Assembly (NCBI GenBank): GCA_949358305.1
Contig: OX442322.1
Coordinates: forward strand, 9,300,001 to 9,364,000
Direction: 5' to 3'
DNA: 64,000 bases
Source: Strigamia acuminata
Taxonomy: Eukaryota; Arthropoda; Chilopoda; Geophilomorpha; Linotaeniidae
The notes under the pieces were generated by a model. It saw nothing but the letters and a program-made list of their open reading frames with translations, did no database searches and was not told the DNA's origin. The translations under genes were made by a program, and so were the position numbers. Below, one piece after another: positions 23,566 to 35,700 of this stretch; the first letter of the stretch is position 1, and each line of letters opens with the position of its first letter.

Positions 23566-25422
23566 CCGCTGATGACACTCAATTGTTCGTATTCGGCGCC
23601 AAACGAATCCCCGTTGTGACTGTTGTCACGTTGAACGATGATTGTTCTAGCAGACGACGAATCCCGAACGTATACTTCTCCCGTCGCATCAATCACGCAT
23701 AGAACCGTATCAATGACGAACCGGAAAAACTCACAGATTTCAGACGGAATCCTGGTCACGGCACCATAAATTCTTATCCTATGTAGCGGTCAATCACACA
23801 GGACAGAAAAGAACTGAGCCATGGCGTTTTGAATCTCCCGCCAATCCACTCAAACGATCGTATAGTGAGGTTAGTACGTATACCGTGTGGAAACAGATTT
23901 AATTTGTCCCGAAATGCATTGGAGAATGAAGGAATCCCTGTAGAAACTACTGTTGAATGGTATCCAAGTGTCCGCTTAACCATTGACCAGTCTGGGAAAA
24001 TGTTTGGCTACTCCCGACACATTGTAATGGCGACGAAAGTAAAAACTCCAGGAGATAACATAAAACAACTTATTTATTCGGAAGTAGAATGATAACTGAC
24101 CAAATACACGAATGTACGTTGGCTAACAAAGAAAATGCACGTGCAAAACAATGGTCACGGCACGCGCCAAGGTAAAAAACACAATTGAGAAATTCCGTTG
24201 CTATGACAACGGAGAAAAATGAAATACATTGAAGTGAGCGATTGCTCAAAAATGCATTAAAATCAAATTGCAATATGTCAAAATGACCACAAAGATGTCA
24301 GGAACATAAAAGTAAATGGTAACAATGCTCAAAAACACTTAAAACAATGAGAAAATACAGAAAGAATCGATCGGGAAGCAGACGATCGGCTCAGCCAATC
24401 AGAATACAGCAAAGTTACGTAATGCAAAGATTTGAATTTAAAACCTCACAAAATCACTGAAATGGTAAATAATATGCACTAAAATACAATGAAATGAAAT
24501 AGTAAATGCAAAACAAGTATTAATAATACAATAGAATCGATTTAATAACGAAATTAGCGAATAAATCCAACATGGCGCCCGTACAACTCAATAAGAGCGG
24601 CAAAACACGACATTTGAATTCTGACACAAGAATATAGCAAATACTAGGTAATGTTACTAATAAATACACTTAGGAAAAGTAATTTCCTTCAAAATAAAGC
24701 ACTTTTAATAAGAATACACATGAAAATTAGTCTTGAAAGAAAAGAAACGATCGCGGACGGCAACGCACATGCGAGGTCCGTCACGATCGTTCGTACAGAC
24801 AAAACGGCTGCTCCGGGAAAGAAACTAAGTGCACAGATCGACAGATCACCCCTGAATTAGTCTAAAACAATATTAGGATCAATTCTAACGACAAGAATTC
24901 AATGAAAACGAAAGGTTAGAAGTTGGAGTCAAAACCGAACTAGATTTCGAAATATGACGTCACTCCAATTACACTAGTGAACTGTTTGACGACGGATGCA
25001 CCCAATTTCACACGGAAACACACAAAATGAATAGGAATTGATAATATAAGACAAATTCTTATAAATAACACTTGAAATGAATGCAATAGACAATGAAATA
25101 TCATATTTTAATAAACAACAGTATCATAAAACACTTTAATAGTTTTAATAATGCAAAAAATCCTGTAAAATAAGATTAAAATGTTATGCAAAATAAAACA
25201 CACTAGAATAAGTCTATTTAAACACACAATACCCAAAATTCATGACAATATAAGAAAATAATGAACTAAAAGCTTTAATATGACACAAAAAACACCTGAA
25301 ATGTAAGTCAAACTATTAGAAGCAAAATTTAACAACACTTTGAATATTTAATAGGACAATAAAATGGCAAATAAAAAGCAGTATCAATTTATATTCCACT
25401 CTGTTTGCAACAGGTTGCAACA
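23566..25422 (-). mobile_element. BEL-U: 5' LTR and leader of an older BEL relative
   Basis: Minus-strand LTR of about 1641 bp (23782-25422), diverged from but alignable to the BEL-T and BEL-S LTRs. It is followed inward by a PBS (TGGTGCCGTGACCAGG on the minus strand, 23751-23766) and a leader (23566-23750) similar to BEL-T 47150-47370. The leader stops at Z4; the coding part is outside the window. The outer boundary meets BEL-T LTR sequence exactly at 25423. The LTR seems to start with two similar 10-bp words, at 25413-25422 and 25403-25412. Confidence 0.75.
24955..24962 (-). promoter_or_regulatory. CRE-like palindrome in the BEL-U LTR
   Basis: TGACGTCA. It is kept at the matching place in the BEL-S and BEL-T LTRs despite divergence, consistent with a promoter or enhancer site. 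Function is inferred. Confidence 0.45.
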
Positions 25423-26306
25423 GGCCTAACCAATCAAAGACAAGCAAAATGACATAATCATCAAGTTTGAATTCAAAGTCACACACAAAACCAAATAAGT
25501 AAAGATTTTGCATTGAAATACATTAAAACTAAATAGTACTAACACCAATTGAGATATAAAAACAAAGCGACATGAAAGATTTACAAATCATCGGCAAAAT
25601 CCAACATGGCGTCCGGTAAACTCTACATTGGCGGCAAAACACAAGGTTTGAATTTCAACACAAGAAATAACTTATGTAAACACTTTGAAATAAGTAAATA
25701 AGTTCAGGAAATGTAATTCCCGCAAACAAGACACGTTTTAATGAAAGAACACTTGAAATCAACCGCAAACCGAACGAAACGATCTTGGACGGCAACGCAC
25801 ATGCGGGGTCCGTCACGATCGCTCGTAGCAGAAAAACGGCTGTTCCGGGACGAAATTAGAGTGCACGAATCAACAGATCACCCCCAAATTAGTCTAAAAC
25901 AATGTCAAAAACAATTCTAACCATCAAAATTCCGTCCAAACGGAAGGTTAGAAGTTTGAACAAAAACCGAACTAGAACTTGAAATATGACGTCACGTCAA
26001 TAACACTAGTGAACTGTTTAACGACAAATGCACCAAATTTCACCCGAAATCACACAAATTGATAGAAAATGAATAAAGTAACACAAAATCACGCAATAAA
26101 CACTAGAAATAAATGCAATAAACAATGGAATATCACATTTCATCAAACATCAGTATCTGAAAGCACTAAAAACATTTTAATAATGCAAAAATCCTGTAAA
26201 TAAAAACTGAAATGTTATGCAAAATAAAACACACTTTGGAAACATTTATTCAGACACAAATTGGCAATAAAAGTAGTTTCTAAATTATTCCACGTTGTTT
26301 GCAACA
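25423..26306 (-). repeat. BEL-T 3' LTR, U3-side 884 bp
   Basis: Starts TGTTGCAAACAACG on the minus strand at 26306 and breaks at GGCC (25423-25426), where BEL-U begins. It carries a CRE-like TGACGTCA at 25987-25994. Confidence 0.85.
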
Positions 26307-26364
26307 ACGAATTGCCAGCGAGAAAGAGAGAGAAGAGAGATGAGAGAAGTCTGCAAAACACACA

Positions 26365-29300
26365 TCAATCAAGTTCAAGGGCTCTAATATGCCTTACAGA
26401 ACGACGCAACTCTCTTCCATCGGGAAGCACAACACTGACGATGCGAATTAGTCCATCATCACCAGGAAAAACTTGTTTTATTCTGGCAAGAGGCCAAAAG
26501 TAAGGGTTGGTTCCCATCTTTTCAAGAAGAACAATCTGATCAATTTTGGGGTTTTGAAAAGATTTATCTCCTTTAGTCTCATAAAAGTTTCTTAACTGCA
26601 TCAAGTAACTGTGTTTCCATATACTCCAAAAATCCCAAATGAACTGTCTTCTTTTCTTGTCGAGTTTTCGAAGGTCACTTTTCTTGATTGCATTCAAGGT
26701 CTTGTTGATCATGTATTTCGGCATACCTCCCGTTAAAAAGTTTTCAGGTGAAAGGATTCTGCCGCCGTCTATATTTTCGTGTACATACGACAAAGGTCGT
26801 GAATTCAACACGGAGCTGATCTCAAGAACCAAGGTTTGTAAATTTTCTAAATCCACAGTGTGTCTCAATAAAGTTTTCCGCAATTTATCCTTTACTGAAC
26901 GGACTAGTCTCTCCCAAGCTCCTCCCATCCACGGTGAGAGCGGAGGAATAAATGTCCATACAATCCTTTTCTCAGACAGAAATGTTTTTATGTCCGAACG
27001 GCCAATCAGTTTTCCCCATGACTGAATTTGTGTACTTCCTTTTTCAAAGGTTTTACTGTTGTCCGAGAAGACTTTTGCTGGACAACCGTAACGAGCACAA
27101 AATCTTCTGAATGCCAATAAGAATTTCTCAGTGGATAAATCTTCGGACACTTCGAGATGTAAACTTCGTGTAACCATACAAGTGAATAATAAAATGTATG
27201 TTTTCTTCAATCGTTTTTTGTCCTTTCCCACAAAAATAGGTCCTAAATGATCGATTCCGGTGTGTTGAAAAGGAGCTGCTGGGGTTACTCTTTCTTTCGG
27301 TAATTCTCCAGTAGACGGATTATTTCTTGCAAGTTTAGTCCTTCTGCAAACGGAACATTCTCTTATCACAGTTTGAATGGTCCTGCGTCCTCGGAGAACC
27401 CAAAATTTCTCACGAATTTGATAAAGCGTTTCACTCAAATCTCCATGCATGAGATCAAGATGAGTCTTGCGAATAATTAGTCTAGTTACCCAACTTTCGT
27501 TATGCAAAAGAATCGGGTATTTTTCGTCAAATGAAAGCAAAGACAATCTCAGTCTGCTGCGCAAACGTAAAAGTCCATCCTCATCTAAGAAATATTCGAA
27601 ATTTTTCAAAGGGGATGATCTCTCAACTTCAGTCTTGTTTTTCACAGCTTCGATCTCTTCTCGAAAATAGATTTCCTGTGAAAATTGAAGAATCCTAATT
27701 TGACTAGATTCCATTTCGCGTTGCGCGAGATCTTCGCCGCGAAAACGATGAGATTTCCAGCGCAAAATGTACGAAAATACTCTAACCAGACGATTGAAGT
27801 TGCAAAATCTTTTGAAAAATTTGCTCAAAAACGTTTCTTTAACTTGAACATTCATAACCACAATCCTTTTTTCTTCTTCGGGTAGTTTTTCTTGCACGAC
27901 CTCGACTTTTTCGATTTTAGAAACGTCCACGCCGTTCCACCAAAGTTTATTTGTCATTAATGTTTTTGCATCGTGTGGTCGTGTAAGTAGATCTGCAGGA
28001 TTGAACTCTGTCGGAATATGTGACCATTGGCTTGCGTCAGACGATGAAACAATTTCCTGAACGCGGTTAGAAACATAAGGCTTCCACTCATTTTTCTTCG
28101 AGTTGATCCAAGCCAAAGTTATGGTGGAATCAGAAAAATATTGAATGGTTTTGATTGGATAACCTGGCAGAAAGTTATTTGTCAAATACTGACACATCCG
28201 TACACCAACGACCGCAGCAGTTAATTCAAGTCTAGGCAAGGTAATCTTTTTTGCAGGGGCTAGTCTACATTTGCTGAGTAGCAAAGTTCTTTTTCCTTTG
28301 TTGTTGACGATGAAAATTGCACATCCAAAGGCTTTAGTGCTGGCATCACAGAAAACTTCAATACTCAACTCTTCATTAGAATAGGTTTCTAACCATCGAG
28401 GTACCTTATAGTCTTTTAATTTCTGGATGTCTCGACTCCATTCGTCAATCTCTTGCTTTTCTGAGTCCGAAATTCTTCCGTCCCAGTTCTTTGTACGTAA
28501 ACAAATGTCTTGAAGAAGGAGTCTCATTTTCAAAACGACTAGAGAAATGAGTCCCATCGGATCGAAAATAGAGGCTACCAAAGAGAGAACTTCACGTCTT
28601 GTGTTCGGAATAATGTCCATTTGTGGAATCCTGAACATGAGGACGTCTTCTTGCGTGTCCCATAAAATTCCAAGCATTTTTATCACTCCCTGTTCACAGA
28701 ATCCGTCACTTCTCATGTGAAATCTCTTTTCTTTGATGTCATTGAAAACCTTTTCATTGGCTGTTGCCCATTTTACAAGTGGGAGTTTCCCATCATCTAA
28801 AATCATTTTTAATTCTTCACAATGTTTTGTTGTGTCTGTCGTGTGATCACCTCCAGAAGTTAAATCATCCATGTATATCCCGGCGTCAAGTGCATCAACT
28901 TCTTTCGGATGTGTCTCTTTGTATTGATCAGCTTGTTTCCGAATTGTTGCGCACAGGAGAAAAGGAGAGGAAATAACTCCAAATGGTACGACTATCATCC
29001 TCAAAATCATAATATTATTCCACAAATTTCTCCACGAATAGGGGTTCTTGAAATATTGCCTCGAGACCCACAAAAAACGCAGAAAGTTCCTATGTGTGGG
29101 GTTTATCATTACTTGGAGGAATGCTTGTTTAATGTCAGCAATGATTGGAATGCAATACAATCTGAATCTGACCATCACCAATATCAAATCTGGATTCAAA
29201 GATGGTCCAGGAAAAAGGCAGTCATTTAATGAGCGTTTTCCTTTTTTCGCAGACGACGCATTGAATACGACTCTGAATTTCGTTGTTTCCCGGTCCTCTT

Positions 29301-30379
29301 TGATCACTGGATGATGTGGAATGTTATATATCCCTTTCTTTAGGAACCGTTCTTCAGTTGGAACTTCCTCAGCGTGGTTTTCTTCAATGTACTGCCACAT
29401 TGAGTCGTCATATCGCTTCTTATAATCGTCATTTGAGTCGATTCTCTTCAATGTGTTGGCTAATTGGTTAAGTGCGAGCTCCCAGTTTGAGTCCAAGTCA
29501 GTTTCTTGTCCATTAAAAGGCAGCATCACCTCGTATCTTCCGTCATCGAGACGTTTTGTCGTGGCTTCAAATCGATCTCTTGTGAAATCGGATTCTTTTT
29601 CACCAGCATTAATCCCAATTGCCTCTAAATTCCAAAGTTTGTCCAATTGTTCATGGATTTCTATGTTGCAAGTATTACAACATGAAGTCAAATCAGCTTC
29701 ATCTTCGAATAAATCCGTATTTCCGGCTGCTCCGATAAGCACCCATCCAAATAACGTATTTATGAGTCCAAGATCGTCGTTGATTTTCTTTTTGCCATCT
29801 TTAATGACTTTCCACCAAGCATCAACTCCCAAAAGAATGTCTATTTGAGATGTCTTGGCTGGCAGATCTTCGGCAAGTTCAAGATTCAGCTTCTTCACCT
29901 TTTCTATTACCGATGCATTCAAAATGCCCTGCACTTTCGGCAAATTTTCCACTGAAAGCATTGATAATTTGAAGTTTTGTGCGTCATTTTTGCTTTGAAG
30001 AGTAACGTTGTATACGTCGTAATCAGTGGCAGCAGGCATAGAATCGTTGAACCGTTGTGTGGTCGCAGAAATACTGCCGCACTTCTTCAGTTTTAGTCGG
30101 TTCACCAGTTCAGTTGTAATGAATGACCGATGGCTACCCGGGTCAATCATGCCTCGGATGTGGTGTGAACCTCCAGATTTGGTTTTGAGGTCAGCAACAA
30201 AAATCATAAGTTGAAGAGAAGTGGATATCGCGCACGAGACGTGTGTGGTCACTTGCGACTCCTTGGGTTTCTCTGTCGGACTTGGAGAATTGTTCACCTC
30301 AGACTTCTTACAAATGGTTGAATGATGTCTTCCGCCACAATGCTTGCAGGAAAACTTCACTTTGCAGTCACCAACGCGA
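26365..30379 (-). pseudogene. BEL-T gag 3' end and pol (protease, RT, RNase H, integrase)
   Basis: This is the downstream piece of the broken BEL-T Gag-Pol, about 1338 codons, without internal stops. It opens in the second CCHC knuckle (VGDC), then has a third knuckle, the aspartic protease motif DPGSHRSFI, the RT catalytic YMDD, an RNase H domain starting near FCDAS, and a BEL-type integrase with HHCC zinc finger and DDE residues (GIDHLG, FSDNSKTF, GGAWERL). The start of the reading frame is lost because BEL-S is inserted at codon GHR|VGD; a downstream methionine could in principle restart it. Relative to BEL-S it has a few substitutions, none in the catalytic motifs listed. I call it disrupted rather than functional. 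Confidence 0.88.
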
Positions 30380-31852
30380 TGTTGCAAACAACGTGGAATA
30401 ATTTAGAAACTACTTTTATTGCCAATTTGTGTCTGAATAAATGTTTCCAAAGTGTGTTTTATTTTGCATAACATTTCAGTTTTTATTTACAGGATTTTTG
30501 CATTATTAAAATGTTTTTAGTGCTTTCAGATACTGATGTTTGATGAAATGTGATATTCCATTGTTTATTGCATTTATTTCTAGTGTTTATTGCGTGATTT
30601 TGTGTTACTTTATTCATTTTCTATCAATTTGTGTGATTTCGGGTGAAATTTGGTGCATTTGTCGTTAAACAGTTCACTAGTGTTATCGACGTGACGTCAT
30701 ATTTCAAGTTCTAGTTCGGTTTTTGTTCAAACTTCTAACCTTCCGTTTGGACGGAATTTTGATGGTTAGAATTGTTTTTGACATTGTTTTAGACTAATTT
30801 GGGGGTGATCTGTTGATTCGTGCACTCTAATTTCGTCCCGGAACAGCCGTTTTTCTGCTACGAGCGATCGTGACGGACCCCGCATGTGCGTTGCCGTCCA
30901 AGATCGTTTCGTTCGGTTTGCGGTTGATTTCAAGTGTTCTTTCATTAAAAAGTGTCTTGTTTTGCGGGAAATTACATTCCCTGAACTTATTTACTTATTT
31001 CAAAGTGTTTACATAAGTTATTTCTTGTGTTGAAATTCAAACCTTGTGTTTTGCCGCCAATGTAGAGTTTACCGGACGCCATGTTGGATTTTGCCGATGA
31101 TTTGTAAATCTTTCATGTCGCTTTGTTTTTATATCTCAATTGGTGTTAGTACTATTTAGTTTTAATGTATTTCAATGCAAAATCTTTACTTATTTGGTTT
31201 TGTGTGTGACTTTGAATTCAAACTTGATGATTATGTCATTTTGCTTGTCTTTGATTGGTTAGGCCCAATTGTCTGCCTAGCGATCACTGTTTTCGCTGTT
31301 TTCTCAGTGTTTTGATTAACGAATTTTGTTGTTACGATAGACTTTATTATTCCTGAGTTTTTTGTGCTCATTTTGAGCTATTACACATTATTTTTAATAC
31401 ATTTCTCGTAATTTGTTGTCTTTGCTTGAAATTGCATTTCCTCCGTTTCCGTGGCAACGGAGTATTTTCTTTATTGTACTTTGACGACAATTGGCTTGTT
31501 GCGTGCCTTTTGATTGATAATGTGTAATTATTGAGTTGCCATTTTATATTTGATTAAAATAGTCGTGTTAATGTTAACTCTTGTATTTTCTGCTTTTGAC
31601 CCATTTCCAATGTGTCCTGAGTAGAGAACCATTTTTCCCAGACTGGCCAATGGATCAGCAAACACTTTGGATACCATGCAAAAGTGTTTCCAACAGTTAA
31701 ACCTTCATGTAACAGGAGATTTTGAGGCGAATCAAGTGCATTTCCACACGGTACACGTACGAATTTCACTATACGATCGTTTGAGTTTGTTGGCGGGAGT
31801 TTCGAATCGCCACATCTCAGTTCTTCTCTGTTCCTGTTGACTGACCGCAACA
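30380..31852 (+). repeat. BEL-S 5' LTR, 1473 bp
   Basis: Starts TGTTGCAAACAACG and ends CTGACCGCAACA, giving terminal TGTTGC/GCAACA. It contains a CRE-like TGACGTCA (30692-30699) and a GATCGTGACGG...CCGTCCAAGATC inverted block (30864-30906). That block is also conserved in BEL-U, suggesting the core regulatory region. Confidence 0.95.
30692..30699 (+). promoter_or_regulatory. CRE-like palindrome in the BEL-S 5' LTR
   Basis: Perfect TGACGTCA, repeated in the 3' LTR at 38386-38393 and in the BEL-T LTRs at 25987-25994 and 48534-48541. Confidence 0.45.
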
Positions 31853-31867
31853 TCGAATAAGAATTTT

Positions 31868-31881
31868 TGGTGCACGTGACC
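31868..31881 (+). other. BEL-S primer-binding site
   Basis: TGGTGCACGTGACC, 16 bases after the LTR. It differs at two or three positions from the Z and U version. Confidence 0.65.
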
Positions 31882-32762
31882 ATGGATTTCGTCTGCTTCT
31901 TGTGGGTTTTTTCCGGTTCATCATTTGATACGTTCAACCGTGCGTCTGGTGCGATTGACGGAAATTACGTCTGTGAGTCGTCGTCTGCTAGAATGGTCGT
32001 CGTTCAACGTGGCAACAGCCACAACGGGGATTTATTTGGCGTCGATCACGAACATTTCTGTGCAAGCAACGAGATTCTTCGGTCGACATCTTGGATTACA
32101 CAACGCGCTGTGCTGGAAAGCCGATTTGCCCCTGAAATAATTGCTTATTCTTGTGTTTTGCATTCAGTGCTTGTATTTCTAAGATTTTGGTTGCATGGGG
32201 GTATTGTATTGGGTATTTCAAAGCTGTTTTTGCTGTTTCCTAAGCTAGTTTTGAGGGAAAATTCACTGAAAGTGTATTTTATTGTGAATTTTTCAAGTGC
32301 TTTCTTGATTTTTGTGCATGCATCTCCATATAACTGGCTTAACCAGGGGAGATTTAGATTTTTTGGAGTTAGAAACTGTTCAGTCTCTCATTGCAAGAGC
32401 TGTCAGTTATTCTCGTGAATCTGATAGTGATTTTCTGGCTAGATTCGTTCCGTACGAACAGCAGAAATAATTCAAACTTGTGTAGGACTTTTTGAGTCAC
32501 GTTTTTAATACGTGATCAAGGTCGCTCGTTTGTTTTAGCATCCTTGATTGCTAAAACACTCGATATTCTTGTGTATTTTCAAGGTTTTTTGTCGTTTGGG
32601 CAAGAAAACTTTGAAAAATTCTGTTCTTTTAAAGTGAATGATTGTGAATTTTATTCTTTTCAAGTATAAAGTTTAAGTTATATTCTTTTTAAGTTTAAAG
32701 CGAAGTGTTTTGTTGTTCAAAATATTATCTTCTGTTTCATATTTTACAGCCGTGAATTTGAG
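31882..32762 (+). other. BEL-S leader, no gene seen
   Basis: About 0.9 kb between PBS and gag. It has a variant leader box (ACACAACGCGCTGTGC at 32098-32113). A pyrimidine-rich TATTTTACAG at 32745-32754, ten bases before the gag ATG, could be a splice acceptor. A 183-codon frame (31867-32418) is not recognised; it is present in part in BEL-T. Confidence 0.6.
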
Positions 32763-35700
32763 ATGGAGAGAGATAGAGAAACAGAAACTTCCGAACGCGA
32801 TTTACTCACTGTGGAGCAAATTGAAATACTAGAGACCAGGTGGGAAGCACAACTTTCATCTCTCAACGACTTGCTGTCTTTGTCGGAGAAGACGAGCGAT
32901 CCAGGAGAGTTAGAAGCGCTTCTGCTTACTGCAAATCTGAAAGAGACACGCGTTGTAAATGGCCTGAACGAGCTTCAAGTCTACTGTGAGCACGCGTTTT
33001 ACCTTGAGAGTGTCGAGAAACTGGAATCATCACAAACGAGAGTGGAACTTCTCCGAAGAAGGTGGGAGGTTTCAAAGCGGTCTCTTCCAACCCTTGGAGG
33101 AAGACTCAACATGTCTACAGTTTCCGGTGCAAATACATCCCTGAATACTTCGACTTCTTTCCGCAAGAATTCCAAGTTGCCCAAACTTGAATCTGTAAAG
33201 TTTGACGGGGAGATAATCAAATACAAGACGTTTAAGAGCAACTTTGAAACTTCTGTTCATAATGACCCAGATCTGAGCAGTGTTGAAAAGTTGCAATACC
33301 TTCAAACTATGTGTACAGGTGAGGCTGCGGCTTTGATTTCCACCTTTCCTTTGATCGAGGAATCCTATGACTTGGCACGGGAAGAACTTGATCGTAACTA
33401 TGGCGATGAGGATGCGCAACAGACGGCTCTCATCCAATCCATTCGAGACTTGAAGACTGTTTCAAGCATATACCCGACAAAGGTGTTGAAAGCAAATTTG
33501 ACGAAAATTTCTTCAACAATACGACTTCTAGAGCAACTGAAGATTCCTGTACGGACATCTGGTGCATTTCTGATGCCGGACATTCTTAGCAAGTTTCCTG
33601 CTCCAATGACTTTGCGTTTTTACCAAGTCCATGGACTGTCTTGCAAGAACATTTTGACTTTGCTTGACTTTTTTCAAAAGGAAGTAGCTATGGCAGAACG
33701 CACTGAAGCTGTTTCTCCATCTGAAAAAGCAAAGAAGGAAAAGTCTGAAGTTGAAAAGGCTAAAGTTAAAGGATCCATGACGACTTGCACCGCGACGCAA
33801 GACTCAAAATCGTCTTCAAGCTCCAAAGTGAAGACAGAGTCGAGACAAGAGAACAAGTCTGCGAATTCCAAGGCACTCAAGTGCATTTTTTGTCAAGAAG
33901 ACCATTTGAGCGGTTCTTGCAAAAAGGAGTTCGAAATCAATGCAAAGATTGAATTGATAAAGAAAAACAGACTTTGCTTTAATTGTTTTCGAACAGGTCA
34001 TCGCGTTGGTGACTGCAAAGTGAAGTTTTCCTGCAAGCATTGTGGCGGAAGACACCATTCAACCATTTGTAAGAAGTCTGAGGTGAACAATTCTCCAAGT
34101 CCGACAGAGAAACCCAAGGAGTCGCAAGTGACCACACACGTCTCGTGCGCGATATCCACTTCTCTTCAACTTATGATTTTTGTTGCTGACCTCAAAACCA
34201 AATCTGGAGGTTCACACCACATCAGAGGCATGATTGACCCGGGTAGCCATCGGTCATTCATTACAACTGAACTGGTGAACCGACTAAAACTGAAGAAGTG
34301 CGGCAGTATTTCTGCGACCACACAACGGTTCAACGATTCTATGCCTGCTGCCACTGATTACGACGTATACAACGTTACTCTTCAAAGCAAGAATGACGCA
34401 CAAAACTTCAAATTATCAATGCTTTCAGTGGAAAATTTGCCGAAAGTGCAGGGCATTTTGAATGCATCGGTAATAGAAAAGGTGAAGAAGCTTAATCTTG
34501 AACTTGCCGAAGATCTGCCAGCCAAGACATCTCAAATAGACATTCTTTTAGGAGTTGATGCCTGGTGGAAAGTCATTAAAGATGGCAAAAAGAAAATCAA
34601 CGACGATCTTGGACTCATAAATACGTTATTTGGATGGGTGCTTATCGGAGCAGCCGGAAATACGGATTTATTCGAAGATGAAGCTGATTTGACTTCATGT
34701 TGTAATACTTGCAACATAGAAATCCATGAACAATTGGACAAACTTTGGAATTTAGAGGCAATTGGGATTAATGCTGGTGAAAAAGAATCCGATTTCACAA
34801 GAGATCGATTTGAAGCCACGACAAAACGTCTCGATGACGGAAGATACGAGGTGATGCTGCCTTTTAATGGACAAGAAACTGACTTGGACTCAAACTGGGA
34901 GCTCGCACTTAACCAATTAGCCAACACATTGAAGAGAATCGACTCAAATGACGATTATAAGAAGCGATATGACGACTCAATGTGGCAATACATTGAAGAA
35001 AACCACGCTGAGGAAGTTCCAACTGAAGAACGGTTCCTAAAGAAAGGGACATATAACATTCCACATCATCCAGTGATCAAAGAGGACCGGGAAACAACGA
35101 AATTCAGAGTCGTATTCAATGCGTCGTCTGCGAAAAAAGGAAAACGCTCATTAAATGACTGCCTTTTTCCTGGACCATCTTTGAATCCAGATTTGATATT
35201 GGTGATGGTCAGATTCAGATTGTATTGCATTCCAATCATTGCTGACATTAAACAAGCATTCCTCCAAGTAATGATAAACCCCACACATAGGAACTTTCTG
35301 CGTTTTTTGTGGGTCTCGAGGCAATATTTCAAGAACCCCTATTCGTGGAGAAATTTGTGGAATAATATTATGATTTTGAGGATGATAGTCGTACCATTTG
35401 GAGTTATTTCCTCTCCTTTTCTCCTGTGCGCAACAATTCGGAAACAAGCTGATCAATACAAGGAGACACATCCGAAAGAAGTTGATGCACTGGACGCCGG
35501 GATATACATGGATGATTTAACTTCTGGAGGTGATCACACGACAGACACAACAAAGCATTGTGAAGAATTAAAAATGATTTTGGATGACGGGAAACTCCCA
35601 CTTGTTAAATGGGCGACACCCAATGAAAAGGTTTTCAATGACATCAAAGAAAAGGGATTTCACATGAGAAGTGACGAATTCTGTGAACAAGGAGTTATAA

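Noticed and set aside
25423-26306. Solo LTR of a BEL element
   Set aside because: It is directly continuous with the BEL-T pol end and matches the U3 side of the BEL-T 5' LTR base for base in length, so it is a split 3' LTR.
26639-30214. Open frames on the plus strand opposite BEL-T pol, and their mirror images opposite BEL-S
   Set aside because: Shadows of the gag-pol reading frame; no domain content.
32745-32754. Definite intron in the BEL-S leader
   Set aside because: The acceptor-like TATTTTACAG is suggestive, but no donor consistent between copies was found. Noted only in the leader entry.
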